This document shows positions 9,001 through 17,457 of a DNA stretch of 64,000 bases, in pieces. Source of the DNA: Moheibacter sp035515075 (GTDB lineage Bacteria > Bacteroidota > Bacteroidia > Flavobacteriales > Weeksellaceae); the NCBI GenBank assembly GCA_035515075.1, contig DATJBZ010000017.1:1-64000 (forward strand), written 5' to 3'. Both the position numbers and the translations under genes were made by a program. Position 1 is the first letter of the stretch. Each line of letters starts with the position of its first letter. Under the pieces are notes generated by a model, which was given only the letters and a program-made list of their open reading frames with translations, searched no databases and was not told where the DNA came from.

Positions 9001-9308
9001 AACGTAATCAGGTCGTAAAAATGCTGATTGGCATTCATAAAACCAAGATGAACAGGCAGATTTTTTAATTCGTTAATAGCCAGTTCTACATTGGTATCTG
9101 AGAAATCGTGAATAGCATCTTTGTAATCAATTTTATTGATTTTCTGCAATTGACTTTTGAGAACAGAAGTGAGTAGAACATTGCTTTTTCTTTGCTCTCT
9201 TAAATCCAAAGCCTGCTCTGGCGAAATATATTGATAGCCCATTTTTATCAGCAATTGAATTGCTGGTAATTGGCTGATGTGGTCTTCTATATACGATGGA
9301 ATTGACAT
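6096..9308 (-). CDS. hsdR: Type I restriction endonuclease subunit R (HsdR)
   Basis: This 1070-residue protein is full length for HsdR. A PD-(D/E)xK nuclease domain lies at the N-terminus, with D153 in RPDIVLF and E167-x-K169 in VVIECKS. Superfamily 2 motor motifs follow: Walker A GSGKS around 349-353, DEGH at 447-450, FTGTPL, then TGFDAP in the second RecA lobe. A C-terminal HsdM/S-binding helical region follows. It translocates and cleaves DNA lacking the modification set by HsdM and HsdS. A 187-bp gap to the upstream gene holds degenerate coding sequence. The other subunits are 4-12 kb upstream on the same strand, separated by unrelated defence genes. Confidence 0.96.
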   Translation of the reverse strand: MSIPSYIEDHISQLPAIQLLIKMGYQYISPEQALDLREQRKSNVLLTSVLKSQLQKINKIDYKDAIHDFSDTNVELAINELKNLPVHLGFMNANQHFYDLITLGKSFEQTINGDRKSFSFKYIDWETPENNIFHVSEEFSVTRSNRSDTYRPDIVLFVNGIPMVVIECKSNANKSPIEEGISQHLRNQQEDGIRDLYLYSNILLSLAVSEAKYATTATPIKFWSVWKEKFTTSKDEISFQQDLFDLKQAELPKDIHTKVFKSRYGSTIKYFTELGKLEVAVTEQDRLLYSICSPNRLLELMFRFVLFDEGIKKITRYQQYFGITKTIQRIEKIDHSGRRKGGVIWHTQGSGKSLTMVMLAEQIALSKKIKNPKIILVTDRIDLNSQITETFQKCNIPVEEAATGKHLIELLKSNSDAVITTIINKFKAAVNQEPDGFSSSEIFILIDEGHRSQYKTFNVKMQKTFPNGCFIAFTGTPLMKSEKNTADKFGGIIDEYTIKDAVDDGAVVPLLYEGRHNSISVNEKPLDSFFDKVSEPLTKYGKAGLKRKYSSKNAINKADQVIYDRAWDITEHFVDFIQGTGFKAQLVAPNKTTAILYRKYLNEIGKVTSDVVISAPDIRENHEDAFEENENLVLSFHKAMMDKYGTQEKYEKSIINAFKKQDEPEIIIVVDKLLTGFDAPKNRVLYLTRSLKEHTLLQAIARVNRVAEGKDYGLIIDYYGNLENLDKAIEIYSGSDEFNAQDLKGSVTNVKDVIKDLPQSHSEVWDIFSAIKNKYDTEAYAVHLGDDQQRHLFYEKLSKLVRLFGLAMATIEFNDVKNDEVIEKYKKDIKFFTQLRIDVKRRYFDDIDFKEYEPQVQKLIDKHITTDGEVLKITQPIDIFNKQQRDEEVEKLTGKAAKADHIASRTSKGISIKMDEDPIFYRKLSELIKQTIADYKQSRIDETEYLNKIREIENIFLTGKQDDVPEILVGDKIGIAFYNQINDQLSNFLIEKNNNAQIAKEVKNILFQNIFDGEKPIIDWKKNKDLEKQISGELDDYFYSVSLELSQQIPFDLLDVFIEEILKIAKKQID

Positions 9309-9495
9309 TTTAAAAAACTATATATTTATCACTATGATGTTTACCTTTTCTCTAACAAATTGTTTAACTAAAGCTCTAATAAATCTTTCTGCATTATCAC
9401 CAGTTGCTCTTATAGCAAGCGTTTGAGAAGCTTTTCTCTATCATGAAGCTCTAACATTTCTCTAACAAAAGCTCTAACAAATTCACTAACACATC
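9309..9495 (-). pseudogene. Frameshifted coding remnant with TTGTTAGAG repeats
   Basis: On the minus strand, one frame reads SEFVRAFVREMLELHD and on to LLKRLL then stop (TAA at 9412-9410). A different frame continues as AIRATGDNAERFIRALVK and ends with a TAG near 9320. The reading is consistent with one frameshift near 9412. Five near-copies of TTGTTAGAG encode the repeated F/V-V-R-A/E pattern. It may be a lost C-terminal extension of the AlbA_2 protein or a former small gene. No intact ORF exists. Confidence 0.35.
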
Positions 9496-11157
9496 TTATC
9501 TTTTTAACTCCCATTTTGGTTTGCCAAATGATCCTTTATTTTCTATTACTTCATTTCTACGTAATTCTGACAATAGGTGATTTACCTTTGTTTTCTTTTG
9601 TTTCTCTGTCATCCAATCAGGTAGTTTAATCCACAATAATTCATCTACATCTTTCCTACTTAGATCTTTATGTTCTTTGATTGCTTTTATAATTAGGTCT
9701 AAATAATATTGCTTGTCAAAACCTTTAGTTTTTGTATAATCTGCTTTTTGACCTGTTTTTTGTGCTACTTTTAAACCTATAAAGAAGTTCGGTTTTCTTC
9801 CCTCAATTAGCTTTTTGTTTTTCAAATGCTTTTCTTCTAAAGCTGTAAGTGGAAGTTTTTTCTGAACTTTATCCAGCATCATGATTTCTTCTAAGGTCAA
9901 ATCTTTGTTCTGAGCTAAAAGCCGAGCATACTCCATATCCAGAATTTTTCCGGAAAGTGACATTTTTACTTTTTCGTTTGACAAGTCGTAATCTGGTAGC
10001 GGAAAAAATCTAGCTCGTTGAAAATTAAAAATCTTCTTAATTCCTCCACCAGCGGTATCGACCATTTTCAGATTGAACATTGCCGTTGCTAAAAATGGAT
10101 TCCGATAAGATTCTTCTGGCGCATCTTCAATCACTACTTTTTCTACATTTCCGGGAATAAAAGAACCTTGATTGGTAAACACCAACTGATCGGGCATTTC
10201 GATTACATTAATTCTAGCATTTTTTGTATAATCTTGATGTGCAATGCAGTTGTTAATGGCTTCACGAATAGAGAAGGGTTCGTACTTCGCTACTTCTGTC
10301 GGAAAAATTGTCCCTTCTTGCATGTAACGGTATTTGATATTTCTAATTTTAGCAAATACTTTTTCAACAGAAAGAATAAAAGGAATTCCAAAAATCTCGT
10401 AATCAATATCGTTATTCTGATCATCTACTAATTTCCATCGGATTTTTGCATCTGCAGGGTTCAGCAGATATTCTGATTCATCTTTTCCTAAAAGAATGAG
10501 TGCTGTTCTTGTGATTTTTCCTTTACTGGTAACTTTAGCTTTATTTAAAAAAGTAATATCATCCCAAGTATCCACTTCATCCGCTTTATCAGGAAACTTA
10601 TTCTTGAAGTTTTTTCTTGCCAATGCAATTGCATCTACATCCAAATCTTCTATAGTGGCTTCAGGAACTATAGCTGCACTCCAATCTTCTTTAGTGGCTT
10701 GCGCTCTAATTCGATCAATTTTTTCGATATTTAAGGGAACTAATTCCTCTCCATCTCGGGCATAATAATGACCGTCAAAAGCAACCGGAATACCTTTAGG
10801 AGCAGCAGGAATTTGAAACATCAACACTCTTCCTTCAGGTAAATTTAATTCATGAATATTAATGAAAGAAATCCGGTTGGTTGTTTTATTGGCAATTTCA
10901 CCTTTTAAACTGTCAAGATCCTTTCTTGACAAACGATATTGAGAACCCACAATACTATGGTCTTTGTCTTTCACTCCAAATACTAGCCATGCATACGGTT
11001 TTCCGCAAAGATTGGCTTCGTTGCTTAAGGCTGAAAAATATTTACCCAGTTTGGTAAAATCATAGGTGTTCTTGGCTTCCTTAAATTCTACAATTTCGTT
11101 TTCAGAAGCAAGACTTCGAAGGTCGTTTAAGGTTTCTATTAATTGCTTTTCAGTCAT
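9496..11157 (-). CDS. AlbA_2 (Schlafen-like) DNA/RNA-binding protein with ATPase domain
   Basis: This 553-residue COG2865-type protein has an AlbA_2 nucleic-acid-binding domain at about 21-140 (EIVEFKEAKN, then PYAWLVFGV and YYARDGEE). A GHKL-like HATPase_c_4 domain lies at about 296-380 (REAINNCIAHQDY, TAGGGIKKI). The C-terminus is winged-helix-like. Such proteins are commonly inserted in type I restriction-modification operons, where a regulatory or defence role is suspected but unproven. It overlaps the small upstream gene by 8 nt, so it belongs to the same transcript as the SAVED effector. It is sometimes labelled RecG-like helicase, but no helicase motifs are visible. Confidence 0.85.
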   Translation of the reverse strand: MTEKQLIETLNDLRSLASENEIVEFKEAKNTYDFTKLGKYFSALSNEANLCGKPYAWLVFGVKDKDHSIVGSQYRLSRKDLDSLKGEIANKTTNRISFINIHELNLPEGRVLMFQIPAAPKGIPVAFDGHYYARDGEELVPLNIEKIDRIRAQATKEDWSAAIVPEATIEDLDVDAIALARKNFKNKFPDKADEVDTWDDITFLNKAKVTSKGKITRTALILLGKDESEYLLNPADAKIRWKLVDDQNNDIDYEIFGIPFILSVEKVFAKIRNIKYRYMQEGTIFPTEVAKYEPFSIREAINNCIAHQDYTKNARINVIEMPDQLVFTNQGSFIPGNVEKVVIEDAPEESYRNPFLATAMFNLKMVDTAGGGIKKIFNFQRARFFPLPDYDLSNEKVKMSLSGKILDMEYARLLAQNKDLTLEEIMMLDKVQKKLPLTALEEKHLKNKKLIEGRKPNFFIGLKVAQKTGQKADYTKTKGFDKQYYLDLIIKAIKEHKDLSRKDVDELLWIKLPDWMTEKQKKTKVNHLLSELRRNEVIENKGSFGKPKWELKR

Positions 11158-11518
11158 TTTGAATAATCATTTTGTAATTAAATCGGCTCCCAAACTCTGT
11201 TTTCATTTTATTAGCAATAAAGTTACATAACCTCATTCTGTTTTTAGGCGTTTTATTTTCTTTGAAAAAGAAGTGAATTAGCGTAATACTAATTTCCGGA
11301 TTTTCTTCTAAAAAGGGATACAACTTTAGAACGTTTGTATTAGGGTGTTTCTGTCCTAATTCACATTCTAAGAAAACATATGTACTTTCTCTAATAATAG
11401 CATAATTATCAACATCTCCCCAACCTTGCAGACTAAATTCATAGTTTTCAAACTTGATGTTAAGTTGCTTTTCAATCACCGCTGAAACTTCACAATTTTG
11501 AATATTGGTTCGCTTCAT
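11150..11518 (-). CDS. Small uncharacterised protein coupled to the SAVED effector
   Basis: This 122-residue protein overlaps the HNH-SAVED gene by 4 nt and the AlbA_2 gene by 8 nt. The central block YVFLECELGQKHPNTNVLK, followed by hydrophobic strands, resembles the core of restriction-endonuclease-like folds (acidic residues on adjacent strands). I cannot prove a PD-(D/E)xK site, so the function is left open. Tight overlap on both sides argues for a real gene working with its neighbours. Confidence 0.65.
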   Translation of the reverse strand: MKRTNIQNCEVSAVIEKQLNIKFENYEFSLQGWGDVDNYAIIRESTYVFLECELGQKHPNTNVLKLYPFLEENPEISITLIHFFFKENKTPKNRMRLCNFIANKMKTEFGSRFNYKMIIQND

Positions 11519-12633
11519 ACATCTATTGCTTTTACAAAACCTCCAATAGCTCTATTTTGATCGTAGATGGTCATCGATAAATCTGCTTTTGGCATCCATA
11601 CGCGACCTAATTGAACAGCTAAAGAAACAGGCATTGCAGGAAAAATATTTAATATAGCTTCTTGACCGTGAATCTCTTTTATTTTTCTAAAAGCTTTTTT
11701 CATTTTTTCGCCAAAATCTACAATCTGCTTACGTGATTTTACGAAATCATTATCCGGATTTTCTATTTTGATGCTGTATATAGAGGTATCTTCACCTAAA
11801 ACAGAAGTAATACGATCATCTGTAATTGTATCACTTAATTCAATCTTTAAAGCAATATTTGTTTTGACTTCTGCTGCTAGTTCTAAGTTATATACCGTAT
11901 CGATATCAGCTTCAAAATTCCACGTATCTGGATTTCTCCTTTTTTGACGTACATCAACAGAATAGATATCATTTAACATCGTTCCTAATTTCATTAAAAT
12001 AGGCATAGGTCCAAATGGAAACAATGAAATATGCTTTATCTCTCCACTGTTTAGTAATGGAAATAAAAAACGTTCAAATTTTTGATTAAGATTTCTTAAT
12101 TCATCACTCCAAAAATTAGGATCTGAATCTTTATTTAAAGAATTAATGATCCCTAAATCAATATTTTTTGCTTCGGCTGGATAATAATCAGGAGCTAAAT
12201 ATTGACTAACAATACTATATTGAACATTAGGCGTGTGAACTCCGATATTCATATTCATTGTTACAATATGACTTTGTTTATCTGGAGCAATTGCACAAGC
12301 ATTTGCAATACGATTTTCGTGCTCCGCTTTCATTTCTACTAATAAACTTTCGGGGTTACCTACAACATCATCCCTATCAATTAAGCGATGGTGTGTATCA
12401 CATAATAACATTAAGTTTGATATATCATCTGCCAATTGTACTGATCTTGTACTACAACCACGTGGTCCACCTGGACTATCGGCTACGATATGAGCTATAT
12501 ATGATTGATTGAAATTTCTTTTCGTTAAAATGTCAGTATGTAGAATTTTATTACATCCTCTGTATTGACATCTACCTCCTGAAATAGACCAAAGCATGTA
12601 TTTATTTTTATCTGAAATAGAGGTTACGCTCAT
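11515..12633 (-). CDS. cap5: HNH endonuclease-SAVED protein (Cap5-type CBASS effector)
   Basis: This 372-residue two-domain effector has an N-terminal HNH nuclease at about 19-90, with C22 and C27 (RCQYRGC), H48 in IAHIV, and C78-x-x-H81-H82 (LLCDTHHRLID). The C-terminal SAVED domain (about 170-372) is recognised from HISLFPFGPMPIL and FPAMPVSLAVQLGRVW. In CBASS, SAVED binds the cyclic oligonucleotide made by the CD-NTase and activates HNH cleavage of DNA, causing abortive infection. The only CD-NTase in the window is at 17872-19188, with six genes between. A 4-nt overlap joins it to the downstream small gene. Confidence 0.88.
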   Translation of the reverse strand: MSVTSISDKNKYMLWSISGGRCQYRGCNKILHTDILTKRNFNQSYIAHIVADSPGGPRGCSTRSVQLADDISNLMLLCDTHHRLIDRDDVVGNPESLLVEMKAEHENRIANACAIAPDKQSHIVTMNMNIGVHTPNVQYSIVSQYLAPDYYPAEAKNIDLGIINSLNKDSDPNFWSDELRNLNQKFERFLFPLLNSGEIKHISLFPFGPMPILMKLGTMLNDIYSVDVRQKRRNPDTWNFEADIDTVYNLELAAEVKTNIALKIELSDTITDDRITSVLGEDTSIYSIKIENPDNDFVKSRKQIVDFGEKMKKAFRKIKEIHGQEAILNIFPAMPVSLAVQLGRVWMPKADLSMTIYDQNRAIGGFVKAIDV

Positions 12634-12651
12634 GAATATTATTATCTAAGA

Positions 12652-13611
12652 TTAAAATGCTATGTTTGGAAGTGTATTATTTAATAAATCTGTTATTTTA
12701 TTTGCAGCAACATTTTCTACAATTCCAATAGTAATGCCTTTAATCGCATAGAAAGCTGACTTTATTATTTTTGGAGATTCTTTCTTCTCTAACGCTAATT
12801 TGATTTTACTAATTTCGAAAGCAATTTCATCTCTTTCCTCATCTAAATCCTTTGCTAATTGTTCAATTTTAGCTGTAAGATTTAGTACGTCTTCTTCAAA
12901 ATTTTCATTGAATTCTACCTTATTGTTAGTCCCACCAACGATATTCGTGTCTTGAATGTTCGCCGATGAGTTATCGCTTATGTACACCCCAGTATTGATA
13001 GTTTGATGCACAATTTTTGCAATGTCTTCTTTTTTCTCCATTAGGTTAAAATCTATTTCGTTATTGAAAACCGAATCGTTTAATTCGATAAAAGTGTCTA
13101 ATAATTTTGCTTTAGCCTGATCAATGATATTAGTTATACTATACCTCGATATAATTTTGTATATGTTACTAACTTCACAATCTTGTAGTATTTTCTGTTG
13201 AATTAAATATTTTTCATATCCATTTAATGAATAATGAATGTTACCCTTTTGTTGAAGCATCATTTGATCTAAAGCTACAATTGTTTCTTTAAAAGGAATT
13301 TGCATTACTTCTTTATATTTATCAGGACCAAGATTTAAAATTGGTACTTCAAAATTTGTGTATTGCTTCATTAGACCTAAACCTAAATGCTGAACAAAAC
13401 TTGCTTTTACTGCTAAAACATGTATATTTCTATACACTGGTAAATCATCTTCTGTATTATAGCCATAGATAAATTCGTTATCTACCCAAGTTTTGAATTC
13501 TTCGTTCTTTAATAATTTAGAAACGACTTGAATTTTACTTACCAAATTTGTTAATGGCTCGTTATTCGCCATCCCCACAATAATATCTTCGATTAAGCTT
13601 TTAATATTCAT
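12652..13611 (-). CDS. AbiTii-domain protein
   Basis: This 319-residue protein has an AbiTii-like N-terminal region (about 1-190), recognised from LVSKIQVVSKLLKNEEFK, then the W-V-x-N-E-F and LPVYR segments. Next come a short beta-like linker (about 208-232), a strong Glu/Lys coiled coil (about 235-275) and a hydrophobic C-terminal segment (AFYAIKGITIGIV). AbiTii comes from abortive-infection proteins and is found in many defence proteins. Its biochemistry is unclear. It lies 18 nt upstream of the HNH-SAVED gene. The coiled coil and hydrophobic end would suit a membrane-acting or oligomerising effector, which is inference. Confidence 0.7.
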   Translation of the reverse strand: MNIKSLIEDIIVGMANNEPLTNLVSKIQVVSKLLKNEEFKTWVDNEFIYGYNTEDDLPVYRNIHVLAVKASFVQHLGLGLMKQYTNFEVPILNLGPDKYKEVMQIPFKETIVALDQMMLQQKGNIHYSLNGYEKYLIQQKILQDCEVSNIYKIISRYSITNIIDQAKAKLLDTFIELNDSVFNNEIDFNLMEKKEDIAKIVHQTINTGVYISDNSSANIQDTNIVGGTNNKVEFNENFEEDVLNLTAKIEQLAKDLDEERDEIAFEISKIKLALEKKESPKIIKSAFYAIKGITIGIVENVAANKITDLLNNTLPNIAF

Positions 13612-13633
13612 GTTAGTGCTAGCCTATTTAGTG

Positions 13634-14854
13634 TTATACCGTACGTACTTTACCCGTTAATAATTGCTGCATTAAACCTTTTTTCTGGAGTTTTAATGCC
13701 TCTAGTTTTTGTTGGTATTGTTTTACTTCTTGGTTGGCTGTATTTAGGATTTCTGCAATTACATTTTGTTCTTCTAATGAAGGATTTGGTAAAACAATCG
13801 TTGAAAAATCATCGTAACTAATATTTTTACCGTCTCTGATACCAATTACAGCCACTGATAAACGTCCAATTAAATCTTCACTTTTGAAATAATATTTATA
13901 AAAATCATCATTAATTGGATTAATCGATTTTAAAACAGTATAAGCTGGACTTACAAGTCCTGTATATTCAGAATATTCAATACCACCTTGGAAAGATCTT
14001 AAGCTAATTACAAAATCACCTTTTTCAACTAATTTATATGTCTTTAAACTACCAGAAGGCATTGTAACACGAGTTTCAATCATATCACGAGGAATCATAC
14101 CAAATTCTTGAGTAGCTGATAATAATACAGAATCTTCTGGGTTATTTTTTATCGAAACACTTTTAAAAACTTCATTCGCTAAAGATTTTTTAAACTCTTT
14201 ATCTTCGAAACCTTTCACACGTTTTTTTCCCGTCAACAACGAAAACGCTAACGCTTTATTTCTAGCTTCTAGTTTTTTGATGATGGCATCGGTTTCTTGG
14301 ATCGCTTTGTCCCACGTTGATAATACTTCCGCAATTTTTTGTTGCTCTGGTAGTGGGGGAAGTGGGATTTGTAATGAAGCAAATTCATTACTATTTAAAC
14401 CTGGTTGCCCACTTCTTTGTGAAAAAGTTGAAACCCAATCATTATATTTATCTGATTTCGTATATGACCAAATAAAGTATTTATTAGCTTTTGAAGGGTT
14501 AATGCTAAATTTTATCAAGAAACCAGCATACACTAATTGTCCATCCTTGGAATCATACAGATATGATTTTCCTGTTGTAGAACCTGTACGTACAAAAACG
14601 ATATCATTTTCATTTAAAAAAAACTCATTTGAAGTTGGATCATCTACTGAAGATAATTTTTCCGTACTAAAATATCCTTCATCATCGATATCTGTAATTC
14701 TTAAATATTTAGGCAATTCTTCTGAATATATTACTGCTGAAGCATTTATACCATAAGTACCTTTACCTAAAGTAACTTCTCCCAACTTTTTCACTTCCCA
14801 ATCTGTAGGAATAGGTCCGATGGATGTATTTTTATATTGTGTTGTTTTTGTCAT
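13634..14854 (-). CDS. hsdS: Type I restriction specificity subunit S (HsdS), full length
   Basis: This 406-residue protein has two target-recognition domains (about 15-170 and 225-370), each followed by a conserved helix. The hallmark strings are IPLPPLPEQQKIAEVL after the first domain and PSLEEQNVIAEIL after the second. It gives sequence specificity to the HsdM2S and HsdR2M2S complexes. It is oddly placed: hsdM lies more than 4 kb upstream, beyond the CBASS and AbiE-like genes. Another, half-length S gene precedes hsdM (20748-21326). Confidence 0.95.
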   Translation of the reverse strand: MTKTTQYKNTSIGPIPTDWEVKKLGEVTLGKGTYGINASAVIYSEELPKYLRITDIDDEGYFSTEKLSSVDDPTSNEFFLNENDIVFVRTGSTTGKSYLYDSKDGQLVYAGFLIKFSINPSKANKYFIWSYTKSDKYNDWVSTFSQRSGQPGLNSNEFASLQIPLPPLPEQQKIAEVLSTWDKAIQETDAIIKKLEARNKALAFSLLTGKKRVKGFEDKEFKKSLANEVFKSVSIKNNPEDSVLLSATQEFGMIPRDMIETRVTMPSGSLKTYKLVEKGDFVISLRSFQGGIEYSEYTGLVSPAYTVLKSINPINDDFYKYYFKSEDLIGRLSVAVIGIRDGKNISYDDFSTIVLPNPSLEEQNVIAEILNTANQEVKQYQQKLEALKLQKKGLMQQLLTGKVRTV

Positions 14855-14867
14855 TGTTGTAATATTT

Positions 14868-15650
14868 TTATGCTAGGTCTTCGTCTGTAATCGTAAAAAC
14901 AGACTTTATTGCATGTAGTGCGTCTTCGCTTTTAGCGCCTTTCATTCCCATTGCTTTAAACACATCGGGGGTAGGTAAATCCTCTTTTATCATTATAAGG
15001 AATTCAATCATCATTTCTTTAATGGGTTGAGGCAACTCAATGCGTTCTTCTCCAGTAAATAGCAAAGCTAATTTGAGGCAGTCGTTTTTATGCTTTTTTA
15101 AATGTTTATTGTCTTCCTTACTTCCATTAGCAATACGTCCTGTAATATCTAAATACGCTTTCGCCTTTAAAGCAATTAAAGCTTCTGTATTTGCACGATG
15201 CACATCTGCCACGACCACGCTATGTTCTCTAATAAATTGGTAGAAGATGTCGTCTAATAAAATAGCAGATAGGCTACTTAAATCATCATCTGCCGGAATA
15301 GGCGTTAAGTGCATCTCAGGATCTAAATCAATCAAATCTGGTTTACGCGAAAACAATTCTATCTGCTGTGGAAAATCTTCGTTTTCCGGATTTATAAATC
15401 GATAGTATTGGCGTTCGTCGCTGCTTATTTCTTTACGGTTGTAATTGCCCTCTTTTATAAATTGCCAGAATGTTTGTAAGAATTCCGGATTTAAAGCTTC
15501 TACCACCAAAATGATGTCAATATCTTTTGTGGCACGAGCTACTAATCCTTCATCCTCTATAATCATATCGCAAGCAGTACCACCGATAATGATATAATTA
15601 TCTGGAAACGCAGCAAAATATGCTTTGAATTGTTCTATTCCTTTTACCAT
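14868..15650 (-). CDS. AbiEii-like nucleotidyltransferase (probable toxin)
   Basis: This 260-residue protein has a minimal nucleotidyltransferase site: GG at 23-24 (IIIGGTACD) and DID at 43-45 (ATKDIDIIL). A helical region follows with LKAKAYLDI and several Lys residues. It belongs to the broad AbiEii/MenT-like group. In studied members, toxicity comes from adding nucleotides to tRNA or other targets, but the exact target here is unknown. It overlaps the upstream HTH protein by 7 nt, the arrangement of a toxin-antitoxin pair. It sits 13 nt before the full-length hsdS, inside the defence operon. Confidence 0.75.
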   Translation of the reverse strand: MVKGIEQFKAYFAAFPDNYIIIGGTACDMIIEDEGLVARATKDIDIILVVEALNPEFLQTFWQFIKEGNYNRKEISSDERQYYRFINPENEDFPQQIELFSRKPDLIDLDPEMHLTPIPADDDLSSLSAILLDDIFYQFIREHSVVVADVHRANTEALIALKAKAYLDITGRIANGSKEDNKHLKKHKNDCLKLALLFTGEERIELPQPIKEMMIEFLIMIKEDLPTPDVFKAMGMKGAKSEDALHAIKSVFTITDEDLA

Positions 15651-16657
15651 ATAAATCGATTGATTAAGTGTTCTAATTCCATTTGCACACGTTCGTCTTG
15701 ATCGTCTTTATAGGTTAAGAATAAAGAGATTGGATCGACCTTGTCGTATGCTGATTGACTAATTCTGTTAATGAAATTTGGATCGTATTTCCATATTTGA
15801 AATAGATATTCTCCACCAAATTCATTGAATGTATTGGGTTGGTTATTCTTCTTAATTAAATTAAATGTTTGATTATCTATAGCAAAAGCCATTTGATCGC
15901 TTGGGTTTATATTGGTGTACTCCGTTAAAGCGGTATCTCCTGCTTTTAATAATTGTAAATTCCAATTAAAATTATCCGCTATGAAATACTCTTTAGCAAT
16001 GGGATTGATAAAAATGTTGTTTTGTAGCCCTTTTTCCCACAATGTTTTTCTGTCAAATTTGAATTGGAACATTTTATAACGACCACGCTGTACGATTTCT
16101 ATTAATTCTAATTCGGCTAAATTTTCGACTGCACGCGAAACGTTGATGGTATTTACCTGAAATTGGTTTGCAATTTCTTTTAATGGAATATCTTCGATTG
16201 TATATTGATTATTTGTATTCAGCAAATGTGCAATGACTAATACCTGAGCAAAAGGTTGCAAGGTTTGTGCAGTACGTCCTTTTGTTTGGTATCTGTATTC
16301 TGTAAAATCAATGAACAAGTATGGTATATACAGTTGCTTAAACGGTACGATAAATGCTCGTTTTTTTTCGATTAATCGTTTACGATTATAGGCTTCCATT
16401 TCGTCCACACAAAGAATAATGGGTTGATTAATTCTTTCTTCAATATTTGTTAGTTGCGTGTCTATGGCTGCAATTGTAAACTCGTCATCCGTTTCTGCAT
16501 AGGCAATGACGAATTTTTTATTTAACATCAACAACTCGTACCATCCATAGGCATTACGCAAATAGATGGGTAATTGATTAAGGATATCCTTGCTTAAAGG
16601 GCTTACCTCGCAATGAATTCCTATCGTTTCGTTGATGTAATTTTTAAGCTGAATCAT
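15644..16657 (-). CDS. Winged-helix protein partnered with AbiEii-like transferase (probable antitoxin)
   Basis: I chose the ATG at 16657 because the longer ORF begins with TTG at 16687. The 337-residue protein has a winged-helix segment around residues 160-205 (IPLKEIANQF, NVSRAVENLAELELIE, RGRYKMFQF). The flanking regions have no clear assignment. Two-gene loci of a large HTH protein and an AbiEii-like nucleotidyltransferase are common in bacteria, with the HTH protein acting as antitoxin and repressor. The stop overlaps the transferase start by 7 nt. Confidence 0.65.
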   Translation of the reverse strand: MIQLKNYINETIGIHCEVSPLSKDILNQLPIYLRNAYGWYELLMLNKKFVIAYAETDDEFTIAAIDTQLTNIEERINQPIILCVDEMEAYNRKRLIEKKRAFIVPFKQLYIPYLFIDFTEYRYQTKGRTAQTLQPFAQVLVIAHLLNTNNQYTIEDIPLKEIANQFQVNTINVSRAVENLAELELIEIVQRGRYKMFQFKFDRKTLWEKGLQNNIFINPIAKEYFIADNFNWNLQLLKAGDTALTEYTNINPSDQMAFAIDNQTFNLIKKNNQPNTFNEFGGEYLFQIWKYDPNFINRISQSAYDKVDPISLFLTYKDDQDERVQMELEHLINRFIW

Positions 16658-16722
16658 AATACTAACATTAAAATTGCACGATAACAAATATAATGTTATT
16701 ATGCAGAAAAAGTGTTGCTAAT

Positions 16723-17457
16723 TTAAAAATCAATTATTTTATTGCAATACTTAATTTCTGAAGCTATATCCAATTGATTGGTAAGTAAGCTCGTGTTCCT
16801 TATATTTATCATCTCATTGGTTGTATGTGTATGACCATAAATCCAATACAGTGGTTGGTATTTAACAATCAACTCCTCTAACGAAGATCCATAAACAGAA
16901 CTGAAATTTTCTTGTTCCGGAATAGATAAGATTACAGGACAATGATGTGTTACTACGATGGTTTTACTGGGATTTGCAGTTTGTAATTTATGCTCCAAAA
17001 AACTCAATGCATCGATATGAAATGCATTATAATCGAACGCATCTATATAATCCTCTTGGTATTTAATGTATTTAAAATCATTGATGTGATATTGTAAAAA
17101 CCATCTTTTGTTCAGATCTAAATTAGACCATAAAGTAGAGCAAATCAATTCATAATCCTCTAGCAACACCGATTGGTTATTGATTAAAAATACATTTTCT
17201 CGAATGGGAATATTACAGGATTGATATGATTGGTAATCTGAGCCATAAAATTCATGATTTCCAGGAATCCAAAAAACTTTAGTAAACGCCTGACTGATAT
17301 GATCTAGGAAAAAATTAATTTGATCGATCTGGTTTAATGGTATAATATCACCCGCAAGAACCAAATAATCCGCACAAGGTTGAACAGGATATTTTTCAAA
17401 AAACATCCTGTTGTTATGTGATTCTAAATGAAGATCTGAAATGTATTGTATTTTCAT
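16723..17457 (-). CDS. Calcineurin-like metallophosphoesterase coupled to the CBASS genes
   Basis: This 244-residue protein has all metal-binding motifs of the family: D8-x-H10 (SDLH), GD at 36-37, GNHE at 66-69, VVTHHCP, and GHTH near the C-terminus. The active site therefore looks intact. It hydrolyses phosphoester bonds, but the substrate cannot be read from the sequence. Its start overlaps the E2-like gene stop by 1 nt. CD-NTase, E2-like protein and this enzyme thus form one translationally coupled trio. That context makes a cyclic or linear oligonucleotide, or the 2'-3'/3'-5' bond of the signal, an attractive substrate. This is inference, and a phage-nucleic-acid or general regulatory role is also possible. 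Confidence 0.85.
   Translation of the reverse strand: MKIQYISDLHLESHNNRMFFEKYPVQPCADYLVLAGDIIPLNQIDQINFFLDHISQAFTKVFWIPGNHEFYGSDYQSYQSCNIPIRENVFLINNQSVLLEDYELICSTLWSNLDLNKRWFLQYHINDFKYIKYQEDYIDAFDYNAFHIDALSFLEHKLQTANPSKTIVVTHHCPVILSIPEQENFSSVYGSSLEELIVKYQPLYWIYGHTHTTNEMINIRNTSLLTNQLDIASEIKYCNKIIDF

Noticed and set aside
9341..9485. Tandem repeat array of TTGTTAGAG as a regulatory iteron set
   Set aside because: Spacing is irregular and the copies fall in phase with a broken coding sequence, so decayed coding repeats explain them better.
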